Assembly (NCBI GenBank): GCA_913045265.1
Contig: CAJWQX010000062.1
Location: forward strand, 1-15,360
Direction of reading: 5' to 3'
DNA length: 15,360 nt
Source of the DNA: UBA11889 sp002313255
GTDB taxonomy: Bacteria; Pseudomonadota; Gammaproteobacteria; Pseudomonadales; Azotimanducaceae
Positions 6,400 through 14,635 of this stretch are shown here, piece after piece. The notes under the pieces were generated by a model. It was not told the origin of the DNA. It saw only the letters and a program-made list of their open reading frames with translations, and did not search any database. Each line of letters begins with the position of its first letter. Positions within the stretch are counted from its first letter, which is position 1. The position numbers and the translations under genes were made by a program.

Positions 6400-7747
6400 A
6401 GAGCCAGCAAACGAGTCCCAACAAGGCCCAGCCAAGTGCGATTCCCCATTCATACGGCCAGATAAGAGATGAAGGGCTCCACGGAAAGTAAAACGAGAGC
6501 AATACCAATCCCAATACGATGGCGATGACTCCGACTAGCGACGGATAGCGGACGCGAAAAGGGCGGGCGAGATCGGGTTGTTTGCGCCGCAAAACAAGAA
6601 ACGCGATCGGTACAAAAATGTAAGCGATGACGACGGCAAAACTGCCCGTGTCCACGAGCCAGACGAGGATGGTGCGGCCAAAAAAAGGCGATACTGATGC
6701 CATCAAACCCAAGACGCATACGCCTATGTAGGGTGTTTTGTACTTGGGATGAAGGCGTGAGAACGAAGCGGGTAGGAATCCGGATTCCGAGAGAGCAAAC
6801 ATCACGCGGCTGCCACCGATAATAAAAGCATTCCAGCTCGTCAAAATGCCGCCGATACCGCCGACAATGAGAACGGTACCTGCCCAGCTTCCGTGCCATA
6901 ACGACGTCGCGGCATCGGCCGTGGCCATGGACGTGGATGCCAGCGCCCTGGGATCAAGGGCCATGGAAACCGCGAACGAAATGGCGCCGTACCATAAGAC
7001 GGCCATCAAGAGCGATAACACAAGCAACCAACCGATTCGCCGCGGCGGTAGGTTAATTTCCTCCGCGGATTGCGGAAGCACGTCAAAGCCCACCATCATC
7101 GCGGGGACCATGATAAGTACGGTGAGTATCCCCGTCGCGGGGATAGCGATGGGCGGCTCGGTATTAGCGAGACTCCCGAAGCTGGCCGCGCCGACGATCA
7201 ATAGGACGCCGGCACCAAGCACGGCGGCGGTGATCACGCTTTGGACCAGGGCGGCGGCTCGTATACCGATGACGTTAATCCACGTCATCAAAAGGGCAGC
7301 TACGATGCCGATGGCAACAAAACCTGCGGACACGGGCGCGCCTAACACGGTCCAGAGAGTGGCGAGACGTATCGAGGGAAACAAATACTCGATGGCTGTC
7401 GGCAAGGCGACGGATTCGAACACGCACACGGTCGCGTATGCCATAAGCAACGCCCAGGTACAGACGAAGGACCAGGCCGGGCCCAATGCGACGCGCGTGT
7501 AGACGTGTTCGCCGCCGGCCTTCGGCATCGCGGCCGCGAGCTCGGCATAAGTAAGTCCGATAAATAGGATGACGGCGCCGCCCGCGCTAAAAGCGATCAA
7601 GGTGCCTATGGATCCTGCGCTAAGCACCCAGTGGCCGGTGAAAAGGACCCAACTCCAGCCGATCATCGCACCGAAGGAGAGCGCGAGGACGTCGCGAGTT
7701 CGCAATACGCGTTTGAATCGGTCGGGAGGGATGTCAAAATCTGCCAC
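6377..7747 (-). CDS. APC-superfamily amino acid/polyamine permease
   Basis: 456 residues with about 12 hydrophobic segments. TM1 carries the helix-breaking glycine motif SFGAMIGWSWV (24-34) where APC transporters bind the substrate backbone. TYAELAAAMPKAGGEHVYTR (66-85) is the APC signature after TM2, and NAFIIGGSRVMFALSESGFLP is the conserved loop before TM9. It should be an inner-membrane proton- or sodium-coupled uptake carrier for an amino acid or related amine; specificity is not readable. The start is GTG at 7747; a TGA lies in frame two codons upstream and the next Met is inside TM1, so no better start exists. It appears monocistronic and has no clear Shine-Dalgarno. Its 3' end overlaps the radical SAM gene. 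Confidence 0.9.
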   Translation of the reverse strand: MADFDIPPDRFKRVLRTRDVLALSFGAMIGWSWVLFTGHWVLSAGSIGTLIAFSAGGAVILFIGLTYAELAAAMPKAGGEHVYTRVALGPAWSFVCTWALLMAYATVCVFESVALPTAIEYLFPSIRLATLWTVLGAPVSAGFVAIGIVAALLMTWINVIGIRAAALVQSVITAAVLGAGVLLIVGAASFGSLANTEPPIAIPATGILTVLIMVPAMMVGFDVLPQSAEEINLPPRRIGWLLVLSLLMAVLWYGAISFAVSMALDPRALASTSMATADAATSLWHGSWAGTVLIVGGIGGILTSWNAFIIGGSRVMFALSESGFLPASFSRLHPKYKTPYIGVCVLGLMASVSPFFGRTILVWLVDTGSFAVVIAYIFVPIAFLVLRRKQPDLARPFRVRYPSLVGVIAIVLGLVLLSFYFPWSPSSLIWPYEWGIALGWALLGLVCWLFRDSRTN

Positions 7748-7777
7748 TATTCATTACAAGCATTCTCGCGGATTGCC

Positions 7778-8041
7778 ATGGCTGACGGTAGAGCGTTTGA
7801 ATTTCCTCTGGGCCACAAGAAATTTGAGGTGGTCATCGCGAACGATAATGGCTTAGAGCTCTGGTTGGATGGGTGTTTGCGTAAACGTCGCGAACCATCG
7901 TCGCGCGAACCGTTGTACGTATGGACGAACGTGGAGCTTTTGTGGGAGGAGCACCGGTACGTTGAAGCCCGATTCTTTCCGAGTAGCGGAATGTTAGAAG
8001 TCACCGTGAACGGCGAGCTTGTGGACCAACGAGCCGTTTAG
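7778..8041 (+). CDS. Small protein of unknown function, probably beta-rich
   Basis: 87 residues from ATG at 7778 (MADGRAFEFPLGHKKFEVVI). A longer frame upstream to 7631 lies inside the divergent permease gene and is not used. The protein alternates hydrophobic and charged residues (FEVVIANDNGLELWLDG, YVWTNVELLWEEHRYVEARF, MLEVTVNGELV), suggesting a compact beta sheet, and has the basic patch LRKRREPSSRE in the middle. No signal peptide, membrane segment or metal motif is seen. I do not recognise the family. The coding case rests on the ordered amphipathic pattern and on its clean fit in the gap between permease and pump genes. The ribosome binding site is weak. Confidence 0.65.
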   Translation: MADGRAFEFPLGHKKFEVVIANDNGLELWLDGCLRKRREPSSREPLYVWTNVELLWEEHRYVEARFFPSSGMLEVTVNGELVDQRAV

Positions 8042-8066
8042 TGATCAGGCGAACGGGGTATTTTGA

Positions 8067-11000
8067 CTAAGGCTGCTGCCCTACTGGCTGGTTCGCCGGA
8101 TCAGGAAGGGCCGTTGGAAGGGGCTGATTGGTCCAAAACGCTATGAATTTCCCGAAGGTGGTACCACGTTCACCTAGGATGTTGAACAGACAAGGCAGAA
8201 AGATCAGCGTGATGACGGTGGAGAATACGATTCCGAACGAAAGCGACACCGCCATGGGGACCACCATCTGAGCTGCCATGTCGGTTTCTAATAACACCGG
8301 GGTCAGCCCAAAGAACGTGGTCAACGACGTGAGGAGAATGGGTCTGAATCGAACAGCGCCAGCTTCGACCGCTGCGTCAGCCGCGCTGTAACCTGCTTCC
8401 GTGCGTTTGTTGACGTGATCGACCATGAGGATCGCATCATTGACGACCACGCCTGCGAGCGCGATAAGACCTAGCGATGATAAAGACGTGATTGGAATGC
8501 CAATGATCATGTGCCCGATCACAGCACCGATCATGCCAAAGGGGATGATGAACATAATAATTAGGGGTTGGACGTACGATTTGAGCGGAATCGCAATGAG
8601 CGCATAAAGCAAAATCACGGCTAAGAGCATCGAACGGAGCATCTGACTTTGCGAGTCGTCTAGTCGTTGCGATGCACCGGTGACGTCGTATTTGACGTCG
8701 GGATAGCGGTCGAGCAAGTCGGGCATGAATTGGGCTCTTACCGCTCCGATGACTTCTCCGACTTGAACGATGTCAGGGTTCAAGTTGGCGGCCACGGAGA
8801 CGGTCCGCCTGCCGTCCAAGCGTTGTACGCTGCTGTAGCCTGTTGAGAGTTGGTAATCTGCCACGGCATCGAATGGCACTTCACGACCGTCAGGCAGACG
8901 GATCCACATGTTCTCAAGATTGCCTATCGATTTTCGGTTGACTTCCGGATAACGCACCATCACGCGCACTTCCGACTCTCCACGTTGGATACGTTGGGCC
9001 TCGGCACCGTAGAACGCCTGGCGTACTTGACTCGCGAGATCGGAAAGCGTGATACCCAACGCTTCAGCTTCCGGACGAATCCGCAGTTTCAGTTCTTCGG
9101 GTCCGGCGTTATTGGAGCTTTCGACTTCGTAGACGCCATTAAATGTCTGTAAATAAGACACTAATTCGTCGGCCGCCTGTTCAAGACTTCGGTAGTTGTA
9201 GCCCTGGAGCTTCAACGCGATCGGCGGACCGCCGCCGCTGTGTTGTCCAGACGAAAACGACAATTTCTTGGTTCCCGCGATATCGCCAAGCTTTTCACGC
9301 CAGCGATTTTCAAGCTCCTTGCCGGATACGGGTCGTTCGTCTTCGGGTTTGAGCTCCACGTTAAATCGCGCGCTTTTGCCGCCCTGCACGAAGGCAAACG
9401 AGTGCTCGATGATTCGCCGTTGGATTCCGTATTCCATTTGGATTTCACGTTCAACCTCGGTGAGCGAGCCCTCCATTTCCTCGACGATACCGACGATCAG
9501 CTGTTCGGGAGCTCCGTCTTGCAACTCCACCTGCGCCATGACGTAGTCCATCTGCATGTCGGGAAACCAGTTCATGCGTACGTAGCCGCCGCCCATTAGA
9601 CCGATCGTCAATATCACCAAGCTGACGAAGAAAGCTAAAGTTGGCCAACGGTTCTTGATGGTAAAGGCGAGAAACGGCCGATAACGATGCTCGATGAAAG
9701 ACTTCAACCGTACGTCGACCCATTCCGAAATGCCTTTCTTGGACGAACCGTGCGCAGACTTCATCGATGCGAGGTGGGAAGGCAAAATGAGTTTGCTTTC
9801 GATCAGAGAGAACGTGAGCGAGAAGACCACCACCCATGCGATGTTCCTGGAAAACGCCGACGTGTGACCCGACTGGATCAGCATCGCGCCGAATACAGCG
9901 ATCGTCGTTAATACGCCGAAGGTGGCGGGTATCGCGACGCGTTGGGCTCCGGTGACGATGCTGTGCACCGAGTACCCCTTATCCTCGGTTTCGGTATACG
10001 CGCTCTCGGCGATGATAATCGCATCGTCCACCACGATACCGACCACCATAATGAAGGCGAACAAACTCATGATGTTGATCGAAACGTCGACGGCTTCGAG
10101 CAGCATGAAGCCGCCAAGCACGGCGGTGATGAGACCGACAATCACCCACATTGCTATTTTGAAGTGCAAGAAGATGCCTAGAAGAATGAAAACGAGGCAG
10201 GCACCAATTAACATGTTGATGGCCATCGATTCCTGGCGTCCCTTGAGCATCTCCGACTGATCGCCCCAGATATTCAATTGGATTCCCTCGGGCAGCGTTT
10301 GGTTGCGCTCATCGACGTAGGCGTTCACCGCCTCCGAGATTTCAATGGGATTCTCGTTCTCGCTCGCGGAAATCATCACGGCGACAGAACGTTCTCCGTC
10401 AAAAAACGCATAACTCTCTGTTTCGGCAAACCCATCGCGTATGGTGGCGACGTCACCCAAGCGAATGCGGGTCCCATCGGGTCGAGTGAGCAACAAAATG
10501 TTCTCGAACTCCTGACCCGTATAGGCTTGTCCCTTGGCCCGTAAGCGAATATCGCCGGAATCGGAGCGTATCGTGCCGCCGGGGATATCGATTGACCAGA
10601 GTCGAATTACCTGCGCAACTTGGTTTAGGGTCAGACCGTACTGGCGCAGTGAATCTTCAGAAATTTCGATGGAGAGCTCGAACGGTCGAGTGCCGGCTAC
10701 CGAGGCATAGGAGACGCCGTCTAAGGCCGTAATCTCGTCGCGAATGCGTTCGGCAAACTCCTTCATCGTTGCTTCGTCCGTGAGCCCCGTCAGCTGCACG
10801 TTCATCACGCCGCCCCATTGATTCCCGCTTCGCTTGGAGATGATGGGGCGCTCGCTTTCCCGGGGAAAGGTGGAAATACCGTCGACGGCTAACTTGATTT
10901 CGTCGAGGATCGTTTCCAGTTCGTAACCGTCATCGATTTCTGCTAACACTTCGCCCATGCCCTCGTAGGCGGTCGAGGAGATCTGTGAAATGCCTTCGAT

Positions 11001-11243
11001 ACTTTTGATCGCTTCTTCGACCCGAATGACGACGCCTTCCTCAACTTCCAGCGGTGCTGCGCCGAGGTACGGTACCCGGATGCTGACCTGATCGATTTGA
11101 ACTTCAGGAAACATTTCCCGTTTCGTCGTGAACAATCCCCAGCATCCCGCCCCAATGATAAAAATCATCAACAAATTGGCGGCAACGTGATTGGTTGCGA
11201 ACCACCCGATCAGGCCTGAAACGGGAGGCGTGGTTTCACTCAT
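8067..11243 (-). CDS. RND-family efflux transporter, inner-membrane permease subunit
   Basis: 1058 residues, the normal AcrB-like length. N-terminal TM1 is at about 14-38, then the first periplasmic loop, a block of TM segments at about 340-560, a second periplasmic loop (about 560-865) and the final TM block (about 868-1035). TM4 has the proton-relay pair VDDA (D406-D407). The TM10 motif reads GVVVNDAILMVD (931-942), so the Lys940 position of AcrB is N935 and the following Asn is D936. RPILLTS, aligned with the AcrB Thr978 region, is present. It would form a trimer with the adaptor encoded just upstream (ATGA overlap) and export small hydrophobic or amphipathic compounds by proton exchange. 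No outer-membrane TolC-like gene is in the operon, so a channel from elsewhere must be shared. Substrates unknown. Confidence 0.95.
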   Translation of the reverse strand: MSETTPPVSGLIGWFATNHVAANLLMIFIIGAGCWGLFTTKREMFPEVQIDQVSIRVPYLGAAPLEVEEGVVIRVEEAIKSIEGISQISSTAYEGMGEVLAEIDDGYELETILDEIKLAVDGISTFPRESERPIISKRSGNQWGGVMNVQLTGLTDEATMKEFAERIRDEITALDGVSYASVAGTRPFELSIEISEDSLRQYGLTLNQVAQVIRLWSIDIPGGTIRSDSGDIRLRAKGQAYTGQEFENILLLTRPDGTRIRLGDVATIRDGFAETESYAFFDGERSVAVMISASENENPIEISEAVNAYVDERNQTLPEGIQLNIWGDQSEMLKGRQESMAINMLIGACLVFILLGIFLHFKIAMWVIVGLITAVLGGFMLLEAVDVSINIMSLFAFIMVVGIVVDDAIIIAESAYTETEDKGYSVHSIVTGAQRVAIPATFGVLTTIAVFGAMLIQSGHTSAFSRNIAWVVVFSLTFSLIESKLILPSHLASMKSAHGSSKKGISEWVDVRLKSFIEHRYRPFLAFTIKNRWPTLAFFVSLVILTIGLMGGGYVRMNWFPDMQMDYVMAQVELQDGAPEQLIVGIVEEMEGSLTEVEREIQMEYGIQRRIIEHSFAFVQGGKSARFNVELKPEDERPVSGKELENRWREKLGDIAGTKKLSFSSGQHSGGGPPIALKLQGYNYRSLEQAADELVSYLQTFNGVYEVESSNNAGPEELKLRIRPEAEALGITLSDLASQVRQAFYGAEAQRIQRGESEVRVMVRYPEVNRKSIGNLENMWIRLPDGREVPFDAVADYQLSTGYSSVQRLDGRRTVSVAANLNPDIVQVGEVIGAVRAQFMPDLLDRYPDVKYDVTGASQRLDDSQSQMLRSMLLAVILLYALIAIPLKSYVQPLIIMFIIPFGMIGAVIGHMIIGIPITSLSSLGLIALAGVVVNDAILMVDHVNKRTEAGYSAADAAVEAGAVRFRPILLTSLTTFFGLTPVLLETDMAAQMVVPMAVSLSFGIVFSTVITLIFLPCLFNILGERGTTFGKFIAFWTNQPLPTALPDPANQPVGQQP

Positions 11244-12415
11244 CGCGCGTTGCTAAGCCTAGGTAAGGTATTCACGCGTACCGGCATGCCGGGAAGTGGC
11301 TGGTCGATGGGGGTGATGGTGTAGCGATCCCCGTTCATAAGTCCGCCATCAACGTAGGCGTATTCCTCGTCTGTGCTAACGATTTGTACGTCGCGAGGGT
11401 AGATTTTCTGTTGTTCGTCAATGATCCACAGCGTTTCGCCACGCTGCAGCGCGTGGCGCGGAATGGTAAAGAGGGCGCCGCCGAATCGACCCTGAATGTT
11501 TGCCGTCACGAAGGTTCCAATACGGAGGGGTTCACCATTCCCGCTGCTTTGGTTGTATGGGTCCTCGACCTGGGCCACCACGTACAACACTCGACTGGCG
11601 CTGTCGAAAACGCCCTCAGAACGCACGATCAGGCCTTGCCATGTGTGTAGGATTGTTCCGACTCGAGACGTCAGGGTCACCGGGAGGGGTAAACTCGACC
11701 CGTCTGCCGATGGAAGATCGATGAGAGCAAGTTCGCGTTGCGTAATCGGCAAACGAATCTCGGCGTAGTCGGTTGCGAATATTAGAGCGAGCTGGCTGCC
11801 GGTGTTGACGTATTGGCCTACATCCGCGCGTTTTTCTTGGACCATGCCGTCGTAGGGTGCTCGAATGCTGGTTCGGTTGAGGTCTTCTTGAGCTTTCTCA
11901 AGCGTCGCTTCCGCCGAAGTCAATTCGGCAATGGCCTCAGCCAGTTGCGGTTTACGCAATGCCAGATCGGAGATCGGTCCTGCCGAGGCGTTCAAGTCTC
12001 GGAGTGTCTTCCAATCATCTAGCGCGAAATTCGCCAGCGCGTTTTCTTTAGCCACTTGTGTTTGGACCCGGGCGACATTGGCTTGTGCGCTTTTGAGCGC
12101 GGATTGATAATTTCTCGGATCGATTCTTAGCAGCAGTTCGCCTTTGCGAAAAAAACCGCCCGCTACATAGTTCGATGCAACCTCGACGATTTGGCCAGAG
12201 ACTTCCGAAACGAGATTCGATTCGGTACGTGGAGTCACGGCGCCCTGCGTGTTGACACGAAAGAAAACGGGTTCGCGACGTGCCTCGATTGCATCGACCA
12301 AAAGTACTGGGATCTCTCGTTCCATTTGTGTCGGAGCAGCGCGTGTTTGAACCATAACGAATGCCACGCCAACAGCAGACGCGAGGATGGCGATCGATAT
12401 CAACCATGTCTTCAT
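11240..12415 (-). CDS. RND efflux periplasmic adaptor subunit (membrane fusion protein, HlyD/AcrA type)
   Basis: 391 residues. An N-terminal hydrophobic segment (4-22) without a lipobox cysteine acts as membrane anchor or signal. The two lipoyl half-domains are seen at about 65-99 (ESNLVSEVSGQIVEVA, GELLLRIDPRNYQ) and 182-212 (TSIRAPYDGMVQEKRADVGQ), flanking an alpha-hairpin coiled coil (about 100-180) rich in Ala, Gln and Glu. Beta-barrel and membrane-proximal domains follow. The adaptor bridges the RND pump to an outer-membrane channel. The stop overlaps the pump start by 4 bp, so the pair is one transcription unit. The Shine-Dalgarno ahead of ATG 12415 is poor. The promoter with two operator-like palindromes lies about 115 bases upstream. 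Confidence 0.93.
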   Translation of the reverse strand: MKTWLISIAILASAVGVAFVMVQTRAAPTQMEREIPVLLVDAIEARREPVFFRVNTQGAVTPRTESNLVSEVSGQIVEVASNYVAGGFFRKGELLLRIDPRNYQSALKSAQANVARVQTQVAKENALANFALDDWKTLRDLNASAGPISDLALRKPQLAEAIAELTSAEATLEKAQEDLNRTSIRAPYDGMVQEKRADVGQYVNTGSQLALIFATDYAEIRLPITQRELALIDLPSADGSSLPLPVTLTSRVGTILHTWQGLIVRSEGVFDSASRVLYVVAQVEDPYNQSSGNGEPLRIGTFVTANIQGRFGGALFTIPRHALQRGETLWIIDEQQKIYPRDVQIVSTDEEYAYVDGGLMNGDRYTITPIDQPLPGMPVRVNTLPRLSNAR

Positions 12416-12511
12416 GAGCGACTTTGCATCCGATTAATTGAACAACTACTGATCGAGCCGCTGATACTGCGCGAAAACGACCCGTGAATTCGTCCCCAAC
12501 AAGTAAAAATA

Positions 12512-12531
12512 ATGTAACGTATACGTTACAT
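12512..12531. promoter_or_regulatory. Operator 1: perfect 20-bp palindrome
   Basis: ATGTAACGTATACGTTACAT equals its own reverse complement over all 20 bases. It overlaps the end of the pump promoter -10 and extends towards the start of transcription, where a repressor would block initiation. The form (G/T-T-A-A-C-G arms, short centre) resembles TetR/AcrR-family operators, an inference by pattern. Confidence 0.8.
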
Positions 12532-12557
12532 ATACTAAACTCAGAAGGTAACGTCAA
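12529..12557 (-). promoter_or_regulatory. Promoter of the adaptor-RND operon
   Basis: On the minus strand, TTGACG (12557-12552, 5 of 6 to the sigma-70 -35) and TATATG (12534-12529, 4 of 6 to the -10) are separated by exactly 17 bases. The -35 lies inside operator 2 and the -10 overlaps operator 1. Transcription would begin near 12522, giving a leader of about 105 bases. Confidence 0.6.
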
Positions 12558-12564
12558 GGTTACA
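12547..12564. promoter_or_regulatory. Operator 2: imperfect copy of operator 1
   Basis: GGTAACGTCAAGGTTACA matches the central 18 bases of operator 1 at 14 positions and keeps both GTAAC/GTTAC arms. The centre-to-centre distance to operator 1 is 34 bp. It covers the -35 of the pump promoter, consistent with a second, weaker site for the same dimeric repressor. Confidence 0.65.
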
Positions 12565-12764
12565 TCATGGCGAATCTCGGACGCGCCCACTACGGAGTGT
12601 TAATCAACAGCTACAAAGCTCCATTAGCCTTGAACCTTGAGGTGAAATGCCAGGGACGGACGAGATCGAGGTTAACGACGGGCGCCCCGCCACAGACGCG
12701 TGAGTCCTGGCGCTAGAATTCGCTACCATGGCGACGACAACGACCAGTGATTCCGACGATTTAG

Positions 12765-13349
12765 ATGAAAAAGACCGAGGACTCAGCATTCCAAGAAGCG
12801 ATGGACGGCGTGGCTCCCCTTAAAGAGGGCGAGCGTAAGGCAGTCCCAAGGCCTCGTGCACAACCCACTGTGGGGCAGCTGCGACGTCGTCGAGACGCCG
12901 TGGCGAAGAGCAGCGAAGAGAACGATCGCAACCAACTAACCCTCGGCGAAATCGAGCGAGTGAATCCTATTGACGTCCTCGCGTGGAAAAAAGACGGTGT
13001 TCAACCCCGCGTTTTTCGGCGCCTGGCTCAAGGAAAATATCCGATTGAGGCGACGCTCGATTTACACCAACGGACGCTAAAGGAAGCCCGCGATGACGTA
13101 TTTCGATTTATAAGCTCAAGTAGCCGCAACGGTTTTCGCTCCGTCGTCATTGCCCACGGTCGCGGTGATAGGGGTGACGATCCTGCCAAGCTAAAAAGTT
13201 ACGTAGCACACTGGCTGGTGCAATTAACAGATGTGATTGGATACCACAGTGCTCCTCGTCGCAACGGGGGTACGGGTGCAACGTTCGTCTTGATACGGAA
13301 ATCTCCGTCGAAGAAAGAAGAGAATCGGGAACGGCACGGGCTGAAATAA
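12765..13349 (+). CDS. smrA: SmrA-like Smr-domain protein (putative nuclease)
   Basis: 194 residues from ATG at 12765; a TAG in frame lies directly before the ATG, which fixes the start. The N-terminus SAFQEAMDGVAPLK (7-20) and the LAQGKYPIEATLDLH stretch (87-101) match SmrA/YdaL-type proteins. The Smr domain runs from about 95 to 180 with LDLH (98-101), VVIAHGRG (127-134), LKSYVAHWL (143-151) and RNGGTGATFVLIRK (166-179). The usual LDLHG loop reads LDLHQ here. Smr domains are associated with nucleic-acid cleavage or ribosome-collision nucleases (SmrB, MutS2); the role of SmrA itself is less clear. The N-terminal part to about residue 90 is basic and probably disordered. It stands alone, divergent from the pump operon. 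No good Shine-Dalgarno is seen. Confidence 0.88.
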   Translation: MKKTEDSAFQEAMDGVAPLKEGERKAVPRPRAQPTVGQLRRRRDAVAKSSEENDRNQLTLGEIERVNPIDVLAWKKDGVQPRVFRRLAQGKYPIEATLDLHQRTLKEARDDVFRFISSSSRNGFRSVVIAHGRGDRGDDPAKLKSYVAHWLVQLTDVIGYHSAPRRNGGTGATFVLIRKSPSKKEENRERHGLK

Positions 13350-13507
13350 GATCCGACCCAGCCGATCGACTAGCGACTGTTTCGGCGCAAACATTTTCGA
13401 CGCTGACGGGTTCTGAGCGGACTAAGGTCTCGCCGCACCGACTCCGAATTGCACGGGTTCGACCCAACATCGGGAAATTCTATCGAGATATTAGTCCTTG
13501 AAAATGG

Positions 13508-14626
13508 TCACAATCGGCCTTTGTCGAGTTCGAAGCGGCCGCGGGCGAGGTTGAGACGTAGCACGTCGCTCGCACCTTCCGCGAGCCTCAGTGCGCGAAC
13601 GCGTCGATAGAGTATCTCAAGTGGATGGCCTGACCGAAGCGCAATTCCGCCGACCAGTTGGATACCCCAATCAACGATGTCGCCAATCGCTTCGGTCGCA
13701 AAGACTTTACACGCGATGCCTTCATTGACGATGTTTTCGCCCGTGTCGCCGAGCCTGGCGGTCCGATACACCATGCTCCGCGCCGCAAACGCTTTAATGC
13801 GCATGTCTGCGTAACGTATTCGAACGCCCTCCCGCGAACTCAGAGGCTCGCCACTTCGGTGGGGTTGCGCGAGATGCTTTTCCACAAAATCAATGACCCA
13901 ACGCGCGAGACCGACGCTATCAGCGGCAAAGGCGAGCCGGGTGTTACCGATTTGGCCTAGTGCACGCGGCATACCCTCGCCCGGCTTGCCGATGATGTGA
14001 GCTTCTGGGACAACGACGTCGTGAAATTCGATGTATGCGTGGTGCGTTCCATCGACGGACCCAAATGTATTTTTGATCACGACGCCCTCGAACGATGTGT
14101 CGATCAAGACCATGGCCGGACCGTGGCCTTCAATTTCCACCAACGTATTGACGAAATCCGCGTCTGCGCCCCCCGTAACATACGATTTCTGGCCGTTTAT
14201 CGTGAGCTCGTCCTCCTCAAGGGTTGCCCAGGTAGCGCGTTCGGCAGAGTCCGGTTCCGTAAATCCGAACGCGCCACGCTTTTCTCCGGCGAGCACGGGA
14301 GCAAGGTAATCACTTTTTAGCGGTTCTTCGACACCGACAAGAACGCCGGGTCCGGGGCCGAAAATTCCTGACAAGTGTGAAAGATTCATTGATCCAAGTG
14401 CGTCGCGCACGACGGTGAGTTCGAGAAGGGACGCAGCGCTACCACCGAATTCTTTCGGTTGTGTCATGCCAAACAGACCGAGTTTCTTGGATGACTCGAC
14501 GATCACACGGTGGCGCTCCGAAGAACTTAAGGAGCTGTCAGCCAGCGTCGGTGAAAGAACGTTGTTTCCAAGATCGACGACGTCATCACGCAAACGGACG
14601 AGTTCACTCGAGAGTAGTTCTGGCAT
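13508..14626 (-). CDS. Acyl-CoA dehydrogenase family protein
   Basis: 372 residues, typical for a single-domain FAD-dependent acyl-CoA dehydrogenase. Seen in order are the N-terminal helical domain with GLFGMTQPKEFGGS (50-63), the beta-domain FAD/substrate motif AFGFTEPDS (119-127), the strand ELTINGQKSYVTGGADADF, and the C-terminal helical domain with RLAFAADSVGLARWVIDFVE, FATEAIGDIVDWGIQLVGG and YRRVRALRLAEGASDVLRL. E350 in LAEGASD lies where medium-chain-type enzymes keep their catalytic base, so the enzyme looks active. Alpha,beta-dehydrogenation of an acyl-CoA is the expected reaction; chain length or branching is not readable. Shine-Dalgarno AGGAG precedes ATG 14626. The start is 9 bases after the stop of the small membrane protein gene, so they form one operon. 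Confidence 0.92.
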   Translation of the reverse strand: MPELLSSELVRLRDDVVDLGNNVLSPTLADSSLSSSERHRVIVESSKKLGLFGMTQPKEFGGSAASLLELTVVRDALGSMNLSHLSGIFGPGPGVLVGVEEPLKSDYLAPVLAGEKRGAFGFTEPDSAERATWATLEEDELTINGQKSYVTGGADADFVNTLVEIEGHGPAMVLIDTSFEGVVIKNTFGSVDGTHHAYIEFHDVVVPEAHIIGKPGEGMPRALGQIGNTRLAFAADSVGLARWVIDFVEKHLAQPHRSGEPLSSREGVRIRYADMRIKAFAARSMVYRTARLGDTGENIVNEGIACKVFATEAIGDIVDWGIQLVGGIALRSGHPLEILYRRVRALRLAEGASDVLRLNLARGRFELDKGRL

Positions 14627-14635
14627 AGTCAGCTC

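Larger units (their letters stand above)
12416..12764. other. 349-bp divergent intergenic region between pump operon and smrA
   Basis: No convincing gene is present. It holds the pump promoter and two palindromic operators (12512-12564). An ATG frame at 12567-12716 (49 codons) starts 3 bases after the second operator; it resembles nothing I know and has no Shine-Dalgarno. I see no trace of a TetR-family regulator gene in any frame. TAGAAT at 12714-12719 could be a -10 for the Smr gene, but no -35 accompanies it. Confidence 0.6.

Noticed and set aside
12048..12590. 180-codon minus-strand frame covering the pump leader
   Set aside because: It overlaps the well-supported adaptor gene in another frame and its protein is arginine-, cysteine- and serine-rich without domain features, as expected of an out-of-frame shadow.
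12567..12716. 49-codon frame directly after the second pump operator
   Set aside because: No Shine-Dalgarno, no recognisable pattern, composition like non-coding sequence; possible only as a leader peptide.
12728..12826. Alternative ATG frame at 12728 as a start for the Smr protein
   Set aside because: It is in a different frame and stops after 32 codons; the ATG at 12765 matches the expected SmrA N-terminus without a frameshift.
13451..13470. T-arm-like sequence GGGTTCGACCC suggesting a tRNA or attachment site
   Set aside because: The arm would leave a 5-base instead of a 7-base loop, and no acceptor, anticodon or D arm is present. The 158-base convergent gap (13350-13507) holds nothing else I can support.
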